From contig OV277871.1 in NCBI GenBank assembly GCA_922989275.2, forward strand, positions 33,552,693 to 33,616,692: a stretch of 64,000 nt of DNA, written 5' to 3'. The DNA is from Gari tellinella (Eukaryota; Mollusca; Bivalvia; Cardiida; Psammobiidae). The notes below the pieces were generated by a model that did no database searches, was not told the origin of the DNA, and saw only the letters and a list, made by a program, of their open reading frames with translations. Made by a program: the position numbers and the translations under genes. This document shows positions 57,174-64,000 of the stretch, in pieces (position 1 is the first letter of the stretch; the number at the start of each line of letters is the position of its first letter).

Positions 57174-57432
57174 GAGCCGTGCCATGAGAAAACCTGCCTT
57201 ATTGCATTTCAAACAATGTAGATCAAGGCAAGCGGCCGTGTCAAAGACGCGACTGCTGGTCTTGATCTACACTATTTGACATCTGCATACATTTAAAACA
57301 TTTTATGTAGCTGTATTATATACGGTATGTTGCAATGTAGACCAACATCAGATACAGAGCCTTGGATGACCACGGTGTTGGGTCTGTACAATGTTGCAAT
57401 GCAATAAGGCTAATTTTGTCATGACACGGCTC
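57174..57432. mobile_element. MITE family L, copy 2
   Basis: GAGCCGTGCCATGAGAAAAC ... TTTTGTCATGACACGGCTC; core hairpin 57208-57281 with arm TGTAGATCAAGG / CTTGATCTACAC. It ends 21 bp before the first CCP exon of gene 2, so the polypyrimidine/branch region of that intron is largely MITE-derived. Confidence 0.8.
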
Positions 57433-57453
57433 ATATGTTTAGAGTTATTTCAG

Positions 57454-57624
57454 AATGTCCACTCCCATCTGTAGCTATGGCAGATATTGTTGGGAACGTG
57501 TTCACGTTTGGGTCAAGACTTAAAGTTGACTGTCACGTTGGGTATAGGGCAAGTATTGACTTGCCTATAGTGTGTGGTGAAGACGGTACCTGGACAAACA
57601 TTCCAACTTGCATAATCATAACTA
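57454..57624 (+). CDS. Gene 2, CCP/sushi exon 1
   Basis: GAGTTATTTCAG acceptor, GTATGT donor; 171 nt, phase 1 to 1. A CCP module with cysteines in ECPLP, VDCHVGY, IVCGEDG and PTCII and Trp in GTWTN. It is the counterpart of 17726-17890: the stretch from GSRLKVDCHV to the last Cys differs by only a few bases, most silent. The tail TCIIITS is two residues longer than in gene 1. A pyrimidine-rich microsatellite follows both copies, supporting duplication of a larger block. Confidence 0.85.
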
Positions 57625-57679
57625 GTATGTAATCCATTGGTTTATTAACATAATAATTCATTTTTGAATTTCTAACCAA

Positions 57680-58080
57680 CCTCTCATCCCTCTCTGTCTC
57701 TGTCTATTCTCTGTCTCTCTGTCCCTTCTCTGTCTCTCTGTCTCTCTGTCTGGCTCTATCACAAATACACACACACACACACTCTCTCCCTCTCTCTGTC
57801 TTTCTGTCTGTCTTTCTGTCGCTTTCTCTTTCTATGTACGTATATAAGTACGTCTCTGTCCTTCTGTCTATCTGTGTGTCCTGCAGCATCTGTCTCTGTT
57901 CTGTCTGTATGTGCATCTCTCTTTCTCTGTCACTCTTTCTCTTTACCTATCTATACATCTCCCTCCCCCCTGTCTCTCTGCATGATGACTTGCTATCTGT
58001 CTGTATGTCTCCCTCTCTCCTTTCTGCATGTATGACTGGCTATCTATCTGTATGTCTCTGTTTCTTTCTGTCTCTCTACA
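57680..58080. repeat. Degenerate (CTCTGT)n tract
   Basis: Low complexity; counterpart of the tract after the gene 1 CCP exon at 17925. Includes a short (CA)n run near 57766. Confidence 0.85.
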
Positions 58081-58110
58081 AACATGTTGTATATTTATTG
58101 TTGTACATGT

Positions 58111-58262
58111 ATTATAGGAATAAACAACATCTTTTTGACGTTCATGACGGTATGACTACATTAGCTTTACAGGGGGTAAGTTTCGGGCGTTTACGTAAAA
58201 CTTACCCCTCGAAGCTAATGTAGTCATACCGTCATGAGCGGCAAAAAGATGTTGCTTATTCC
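58111..58262. repeat. Family G long hairpin, copy 3
   Basis: AGGAATAAACAACATCTTTT ... AAAAGATGTTGCTTATTCC with CATGACGGTATGACTACATT / AATGTAGTCATACCGTCATG inside; about 65 bp per arm with few mismatches and a short loop. Confidence 0.8.
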
Positions 58263-58855
58263 ATATATTTATATTCTATTTTCTGTCTTGTCAATTTCAT
58301 GTGTATATTGATCAGATTTGTTTTTCTGTATATGAATATATCATATACCGGTCAAAGAGGTTTGATAGATGTAATCTCGATGCAATAGCCATTCCAGTTT
58401 CTAAATAAGGTGAGAAAATAGTCCCAACTACATGTACTGTAACTGTATTATAAATTCAGGGTTTTACCCAGTAAACTTTCTCTCTGTGATTGGAAAAGAC
58501 TTACAAGACAAACAAATAAACAGTGCAACTTGAATATCTATTGCCAAAGCACATTCTCAAAATACATGTCGCGGTTGTTTTCTTAACCCATTTACCCACA
58601 TAGCAACGACCTATATAGGCGTCGCAGTCGATCAACTGGGTCTGTATCACTCCGCTAGCGTCATATGACCGTCGACCAATGGGAGCTTAGTGTAAAGTGC
58701 CTGATGTAGTCTATTTTAGGACGTCCACGAATAGCACGGGGAAATCCGAACTGGCTAGAACCAGTTTCGATGTGTAGGTTCACCGACAGATAGACTGCAT
58801 ATTTTTTAATAGGATTACATAAAGACTTTACAGGGTGAATGTAAATAGTGTGAAA
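58263..58855. repeat. Dispersed repeat J, copy 2
   Basis: Homologous to 24425-25000 over its length, in the same position relative to the hairpin. Confidence 0.75.
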
Positions 58856-59108
58856 ACGACGATTGTTTTATGAATATTTAAATAATTGTGAACTTCAAAG
58901 CAAAAAGAAGACTATAAAGACTTAGTGTGAAATTTACATTGTGAAATGTTTAATAGTTACAACAAATATCTTCGTCGTAGTCTATATATTTCGTCGTATT
59001 CTAAATCACATTAAGACCGGTGCTACAGAAATTTACAACGAAATACGACTAATCGCACATTGCACCGTTTCTCCATTGTATGTGTATAACATGTTTATTG
59101 TTTTGTAG

Positions 59109-59288
59109 AGTGTCCAGATCCTCCAGAGATCACACATGCAGAGATATCACAAGGAGATAACACAGTTGGAAGTAAAAGGACGTACACATGTAAAGCTGGT
59201 ACACTGGCTCTACCTACCGGTGTCACCGACACTATTGAATGTCTACGGACAAACATCTGGACATCTACTACCCTACAATGTTTAAGAG
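59109..59288 (+). CDS. Gene 2, CCP/sushi exon 2
   Basis: TTTTGTAG acceptor, GTACATG donor; 180 nt, phase 1 to 1. CCP module: ECPDPPEIT, RTYTCKAG, DTIECLRT, LQCLRG with Trp in NIWTST. It is the first of five near-identical exons (59109, 61146, 61781, 63113, 63952), each 180 nt where complete, that form a tandem array. The donor is directly followed by GGAGAAT...TTTCCC, which matches the family B terminus. The preceding intron ends with the family B right end CGTTTCTCCATTGTA 25 bp before the exon. Confidence 0.85.
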
Positions 59289-59319
59289 GTACATGTGGAG
59301 AATATTTTATTTTTTCCCA

Positions 59320-59460
59320 TCATGTTTAACCCTTTTTTTGATCAAGTTGTTTTGGAGATATTTACACCTACACCGCTTTATTTCCGTCTGCTTTATTATT
59401 GTTGTTTGAGCAATTTTGTGATTTTTCATCAGGAAATGTGTGATCATGGCGTAGAACATG
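59320..59460. mobile_element. MITE family A fragment
   Basis: TTTAACCCTTTTTTTGATCA ... TTCCGTCTGCTTTATTATTG, left end only. Confidence 0.5.
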
Positions 59461-59585
59461 ATTTACCAAGGTTGCGACAGCGGGAATCGGATTTCAATAT
59501 TAATCAGATAAATATATAATTTATTACATTTTGAAAGCATTAATGGGGTATTTATTTGAATGGTATTGACATCTAATAATATTAA

Positions 59586-59613
59586 TTATAATAATAATAA
59601 TAATAATAATAAA
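59586..59613. repeat. (AAT)n microsatellite
   Basis: Eight to nine AAT units. Confidence 0.9.
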
Positions 59614-59927
59614 ATGATAGGATCACAACCGATTGGTTCGAAATCAGTCATGTGCATGTGTTGAATTCCTACTTGATTGACAAATTCAATAGAATCGTTC
59701 AATATAGTTCTAGAACTGTCCAATCGAGCGCACCCAATGTGATCAGCGTATACCAATGTAGAGTACCATACACTACATTCAACTCAGAGCATGCGAAATG
59801 ACCATTTAAATGAAACCTCGTTCCAGGTATAGTCGAGTATCGAAGAAAATGTCTGACGACGATGTCGGACGGGCGGCGACGGACACAGTTAGATCTCAAT
59901 AGTTCACTATGACACTTCGTGCCAGGG

Positions 59928-60155
59928 GTCCATTTCATAAAACTTCGTACGACAAATGTTGTTGAAAGTCAGATTATAAAAGTCTCAAGTATTATTTATT
60001 TATCCATCTAATTATGTCTTGTGACATCCCTTTGGAATCGTCTTTTCAAGATGATTCAAAAGAGATGTCATGAGACAGGGTTAGATAGAGAAATCTGAAA
60101 ATCAGTGTTTTGACTTACGAACGTTTTTGTCGTACGAAGTTTTATAGGCCCAGGC
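59928..60155. mobile_element. MITE family N, copy 2
   Basis: TCATAAAACTTCGTACGACA ... TTTTGTCGTACGAAGTTTTA ends; inner inverted part ATGTCTTGTGACATCCCTTT / AGAGATGTCATGAGACA. Confidence 0.7.
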
Positions 60156-60286
60156 ATAGTATATCCTTAATTCTGTTATTTTATTTTCTCTACAATTTCG
60201 GAAGAATAAAAGTACTAATATGCTGTTTTGCAGACGACATATTTGGCGTAGAATAAAATTCAGCACAGAGTTCACAGCAAACTACT

Positions 60287-60645
60287 GTACTCAACCGAAA
60301 AACAGTGTTCCCTCTCTACAAAAACACCTAATTGGAGACAAATAGTGTACTCAACCGAAAAACAGTGCTCCCTCTCTACAAAAACATCTAATTGGAGACA
60401 AATAGTGCACTCAACCGAAAAACAGTGCTCCCTCTCTACAAAAACACCTAATTGGAGACAAATAGTGTACTCAACCGAAAAACAGTGCTCCCTCTCTACA
60501 ATAACACCTAATTGGAGACAAATAGTGTACTCAACCGAAAAACAGTGCTCCCTCTCTACAAAAACACCTAATTGGAGACAAATAGTGTACTCAACGGAAA
60601 ACAGTGCTCCCTCTCTACAAAAACACCTAATGGGAGACACATAGT
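60287..60645. repeat. 60-bp tandem repeat made from the family C MITE end
   Basis: Six copies with an exact 60-bp period (the last is 59 bp). Each contains AACAGTGCTCCCTCTCTACA, the family C terminus, followed by AAAACACCTAATTGGAGACA. The continuous open frames on both strands follow from the period being a multiple of three. Confidence 0.95.
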
Positions 60646-60875
60646 GTGAGTGTTGTTCGGAGGGAGCTGTTACAGGGGGTATTGGCTTATATTTGCGGCG
60701 TCTGATCTGCATTCAATCTGTTTGTTACTCGTCATGTTTTCAGTCACAATGCCCTATACATGTATGTGACTTTGAGAAAAATAACAGACGATATTGCAGT
60801 CAAGATAATTGTCTTGTTTTGGGAACAGCAGTAAGCGTTGTTATAAGAAAGAATCGTTGTTCAGAGGGAGGGAGC
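60603..60875. mobile_element. MITE family C attached to the 60-bp array
   Basis: AGTGCTCCCTCTCTACAAAA through half of core-1 (GGCGTCTGATCTGCATTCAA) to GAATCGTTGTTCAGAGGGAG. The left hairpin arm is deleted. Confidence 0.65.
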
Positions 60876-61145
60876 TTCAATTATGTCTTCTGAGGAATAG
60901 CTCCAAATTGAGTTCAATTCCTTTCTTAATGAGAAAAATCCTCAAGAGTGTCAAACACTGTGTATACCGACTAGACGCCAGATTACTTTCTCAACATCTC
61001 CAAGGTGTTTACAAACATTAACCGACGAATTATACTAAGTCCGATCTGGCTTTTTACTGTTTGAAATTAAGTTAGGGATTTTAACTAAACAATGAATATC
61101 GTCTTCTCCACTGTCTATCTATGACATGTTGTTTTGTTATTGTAG

Positions 61146-61325
61146 AGTGTTTAGATCCTCCAGAGATCACAGATGCAGAGATATCACCGGGAGTAAACAA
61201 GGTGGACACTGAAAGAACATACACATGTAAGCCTGGTACATTGGCTTTACCTACCGGTGTCACCGACACCATTGAATGTCAGTCGACAAATACATGGACA
61301 TCTACTACCCTCCAATGTGTAAGAG
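61146..61325 (+). CDS. Gene 2, CCP/sushi exon 3
   Basis: GTTATTGTAG acceptor, GTACATT donor; 180 nt, phase 1 to 1. CCP module: ECLDPPEIT, RTYTCKPG, DTIECQST, LQCVRG, Trp in NTWTST. Nearly identical to the following exon over TYTCKPGTLALPTGVTDTIE. The upstream intron ends with the family B right end TCTTCTCCACTGT at 61102-61114; the downstream intron starts with a family B left end at the donor. Confidence 0.85.
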
Positions 61326-61326
61326 G

Positions 61327-61556
61327 TACATTTGAGAAGACGTTTTCTATCCCAATATGTTTAAACGAGCCTTTAGATTACGTTGTAAACAGTTTGGAGC
61401 AAGATCAGACGCCGGGTAACCCGGCGTCTGATCAGGCTCCAAACTGTTTGCCACTTAGAATAAAGCTGATAGTCAGAACTGTCAAAATGTTGTCATTTTC
61501 TATATTTCATTGCAATGCGTTTGCGGTTGAACGGAAGAATTTCGTTTTCTCCACCA
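61327..61556. mobile_element. MITE family B beginning at the donor of CCP exon 3
   Basis: TACATTTGAGAAGACGTTTT ... TTTCGTTTTCTCCACCA; core-1 hairpin at 61388-61452, fully paired with GGGTAACCC tip. The GT of the donor overlaps the TA end of the element. Confidence 0.75.
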
Positions 61557-61780
61557 TATTTCAGACCGGTAGCCAACTCGCAATCGATGGCTATCGAAGG
61601 TCATCGATTTCTTTACTGAATGCATGGCAGTACACAAACTATTTACAAATATTTACCAACGTGTCGCACAGTGTCTTCAAATGGTTTGTTGGTTTGTAAT
61701 TGAACTATGGGTTTTAAATCTAACTGAGGGATAAATAACGTATTCTCCTCTGTTTGTCTATCACACGTTTTGTTTTATAG

Positions 61781-61960
61781 AATGTCCGGAGCTTCCTGCG
61801 ATCACAAATGCAGAAATATCACAAGGAGATAACTCGGTTGGAGAAAGTAGAACTTACACATGTAAGCCTGGTACATTGGCTCTACCTACAGGTGTCACCG
61901 ACACCATTGAATGTCAGTCGAACAACACTTGGACATCTACTGAACTCCAGTGTTTAATTG
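61781..61960 (+). CDS. Gene 2, CCP/sushi exon 4
   Basis: TTTTGTTTTATAG acceptor, GTACATT donor; 180 nt, phase 1 to 1. CCP module: ECPELPAIT, RTYTCKPG, DTIECQSN, LQCLIG, Trp in NTWTST. The intron before it is only 455 bp and consists of a family B MITE plus about 200 bp ending in a second family B right end (GTATTCTCCTCTGT). Changes from its neighbours cluster in the first ten residues and near residues 25-30. Confidence 0.85.
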
Positions 61961-61961
61961 G

Positions 61962-62130
61962 TACATTGGAGGAGACATGTTTCTTTCCCAATAAATGCGC
62001 TATTCGCAAAAGCCTAAAATATACCCAACATACTGTTTGGAAACATATCAAACGGCGGATAATACGTCGTCTGATCAGGTTCCAAATTGTTTACCATTCA
62101 AACTCTTATTCTTAAAAGTGTCATCAACCT
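61962..62130. mobile_element. MITE family B beginning at the donor of CCP exon 4, decayed
   Basis: TACATTGGAGGAGACATGTT then TTTCCCAATAAATGCGCTAT, matching the family B left end over about 40 bp. Core-1 hairpin diverged at 62028-62095 (AAACGGCGGATAATACGTCG). The right end is unclear. Confidence 0.7.
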
Positions 62131-62219
62131 TTTTAAACGCTAGTATTATCTCAATTTTATTTCATCGTGTCTGCGATTAACTCTTATTAACCGTTTGCTG
62201 ACGATATATTTGAAGTATA

Positions 62220-62370
62220 CAGCGGAGAAGATGTTATTCGTTCACATTGGAACGCAAACCAAACGCAATCGCATTGTAGTAAAACGACGAAAATGACAGA
62301 TTGCTCACATGTGAGGCTATTTTTTCCACTCTGAGTGGCAAACAGTTTGGAGATTGATCAGACACTGGGT
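62220..62370. mobile_element. MITE family B left half, inverted style
   Basis: TACAGCGGAGAAGATGTTAT ... CGCAAACCAAACGCAATCGC to GCAAACAGTTTGGAGATTGA and CACTGGGTTGCCC; it stops at the hairpin tip. Confidence 0.6.
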
Positions 62371-63060
62371 TGCCCTTTACCGAATGTTCGTTTAGCATAA
62401 AGTTTTTATTAGCAGTTTTATTAGCAATTTTCATCTGTTTCATTAAAATTCACATTGTGGTTCTGGGGCATGCCAGCTTGGTCAACTGGCGGATAAGCAT
62501 AGGAACCACTGAAATAGTCTGGCATGATATAGTAGAAGGCCTCCAAAAGTGTAACATTTTCAGTGATTCGATTGATGGATAAATTCAAATTGGTGTATTT
62601 GTACGTCAATCCAAGTACTGATAAGGTTAAAACCAAGAACATCTGTTACTCTGGTAGTCTGGTCAGGGTTAAAATTACTAGATCAATACCTCATATATTT
62701 AGATCGATGTAAATTAGGAGCTGATCTGACAAATTGTCTCCTGAAGTTGTGATATGACGGATATGATGTAATACTGTTAAAGCAACTTAAACCCCTATTT
62801 CAACAACATATAAAAATTATATGTAATCAGCGTCAACAATGTGGTCTGTGAAATAGCGGTAAATCGTTTTATTGCCTTCTAAATGAAGACAATTTAATAC
62901 TAGTGTCAATTAAGCTGCGTACTGATAAAACGCAGACTAAATCTCTCAGAGGCTAATCAGTATCCAAACTGTTTACAAATGTTTGCCGACGGATTACATT
63001 GCATCTGATCTGACTTTGTAAAAGACATGGTTCGAACGGATATTAGATCTAACGAAGGAA
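62371..63060. other. Intron between CCP exons 4 and 5, no gene seen
   Basis: Holds a weak core-1 right arm near 62950-62975 (GGCTAATCAGTATCCAAACT). Otherwise unrecognised. Confidence 0.45.
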
Positions 63061-63112
63061 TAAATCATGTCTTCTCCACTGTTTGTCTATAACGCGTTTT
63101 ATTGTATTGTAG

Positions 63113-63292
63113 AGTGTCCAGATCCTCCAGACATCACAAATGCAGAGATATCACAAGGAGATAACACAGTGGGGACTAAAAGGACGTACACATGTAAACC
63201 TGGTACATTGGCCCTACCTACCGGTGTCACCGACACCATTGAATGTCAGTTGAACAACACTTGGACATCTACTGCCCTCCAATGTTTAACGG
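63113..63292 (+). CDS. Gene 2, CCP/sushi exon 5
   Basis: TGTATTGTAG acceptor, GTACAGT donor; 180 nt, phase 1 to 1. CCP module: ECPDPPDIT, RTYTCKPG, DTIECQLN, LQCLTG, Trp in NTWTST. The upstream intron ends with the family B end CTTCTCCACTGT at 63071-63082, 30 bp before the exon. The downstream intron begins GTACAGTTGGGAATATATTT then TTTCCAAATAAACTC, the closest match to a family B left end among these donors. Confidence 0.85.
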
Positions 63293-63657
63293 GTACAGTT
63301 GGGAATATATTTTCTTTCCAAATAAACTCAAGAGATCTGTGCTGTAATCTGTAAACCATAATGTACAGAACAGAGAGTTCGGAGACATATCAAAGTGCGG
63401 ACAATCCGCCGTCTGAATAGGTTCTAAACTGATTGTCACTCAAATTATTGTTTTAAAAATGTCGCCAACACTTTCAAAAGCTAGCAATTTCTCAATTTAA
63501 TTTCAAAGTAAGTTCGTTTAGTTTTACTAACCATTCGCAGAGGATATATTTGTAGAAGTAGACTGCAATTTATCATAATAACAGTTAGATGAGCAATTTT
63601 CTACTGCTTCGTTTAATTTTATCAGCTTCAACAATGTCGTCTGCGAAATAGCTCCAA

Positions 63658-63877
63658 TACCCTTTCACTATCAAATAATTCGTGAGAGTTTTACCTCTTT
63701 TCATTGTCGTCAGCTTCAATTTTGTTTTCTGCAATGTTGTTTCAAAGTTAAAAAAGTAATGCAGTATGAGTGTCAAACAGTTTGGGTCCTGCTCAGACGA
63801 CGCGTTACGCGGCGTCTGATCAGGACCAAAACTGTTTACCAACGCGCTTTTAAGCGTCATTGAGAGTGAAAGGATTA
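63658..63877. mobile_element. MITE family A
   Basis: ACCCTTTCACTATCAAATAA ... ATTGAGAGTGAAAGGATTAA; core-1 hairpin at 63775-63840 with a compensated change (GGGTCCTG / CAGGACC). Confidence 0.75.
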
Positions 63878-63951
63878 ATACTTTATTAATGAAGAAAATA
63901 CAATACAGTATCCAAACAAATTGTATTGCTATAATATTTACTATATTGTAG

Positions 63952-64000
63952 AGTGTCCAGATCCTCCTGCGATCAGAAATGCAGAGATATCACCAGGAGA
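63952..64000 (+). CDS. Gene 2, CCP/sushi exon 6 (cut by window end)
   Basis: CTATATTGTAG acceptor, entered in phase 1. The visible 49 nt read ECPDPPAIRNAEISPG, matching the start of the other array exons. The remainder, any further CCP exons and the expected IgGFc-binding exon of gene 2 lie beyond the right edge. Confidence 0.8.

Noticed and set aside
60272..60712. 146-codon minus and 99-codon plus repetitive frames
   Set aside because: Open only because the 60-bp tandem period is divisible by three; repeats of a MITE terminus.
225..63840. Regularly recurring palindromes as a CRISPR array or bacterial terminators
   Set aside because: Spacing is irregular (kb scale), the repeats are central parts of MITEs with inverted ends, and the sequence is eukaryotic with spliced genes.

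Overview
Eukaryotic genomic DNA, AT-rich and intron-bearing, with a very heavy load of small non-autonomous transposons. The domain content (IgGFc-binding N-terminal domain, sushi/CCP, PAN/apple), the frequent TACATGTA words and the transposon types suggest a bivalve mollusc. That is an inference; nothing in the window fixes the species. No prokaryotic gene organisation, rRNA gene, convincing tRNA gene or CRISPR array is visible.

The host content is two paralogous multi-exon genes on the + strand, assembled by hand from splice sites and reading phase. Gene 1 (10673-30858, 5' part outside) has a 37-nt microexon, three CCP exons and one large terminal exon carrying an IgGFc-binding N-terminal domain with a stop at 30858. 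Gene 2 (43216 to beyond the right edge) has a first exon with signal peptide and PAN/apple-like domain, a matching 37-nt microexon at 50651, and six CCP exons, the last cut by the window. All phases agree: microexon phase 0 to 1, every CCP exon phase 1 to 1, terminal exon starting in phase 1. The implied protein is secreted: PAN - short Cys-x6-Cys linker - CCP repeats - IgGFc-binding domain. This looks like an adhesive or recognition molecule with a growing CCP array.

Layout: 1-10504 is a near-perfect direct duplication (period about 5270 bp), non-coding. 10505-30858 is gene 1, its introns packed with MITEs, a 2.5-kb inverted-repeat element and a minus-strand non-LTR retrotransposon remnant (25.3-27.0 kb). 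30859-43200 is intergenic: a minisatellite, a 1.04-kb TTAA-type element, a Penelope-like reverse transcriptase remnant (36.4-37.5 kb) and a dead LINE (41.2-42.7 kb). 43216-64000 is gene 2.

The most striking feature is the MITE system. At least five families with different ends carry, near their middle, variants of one hairpin of about 65 bp: a conserved outer CAAACAGT/ACTGTTTG, a conserved inner GATCAGACGCC/GGCGTCTGATC, and between them about 10 nt that vary between families but stay paired. Two other families with unrelated ends share a second hairpin (AGCTTAAAGCA.../...TGCTTTAAG). Hairpin cores therefore seem to move between, or be kept in common by, transposons of different superfamilies. 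One TA-type family (B) also has its ends exactly at the 5' splice sites, and about 25-30 bp before the 3' splice sites, of the expanding CCP exons of gene 2. This links MITEs to exon-array growth.
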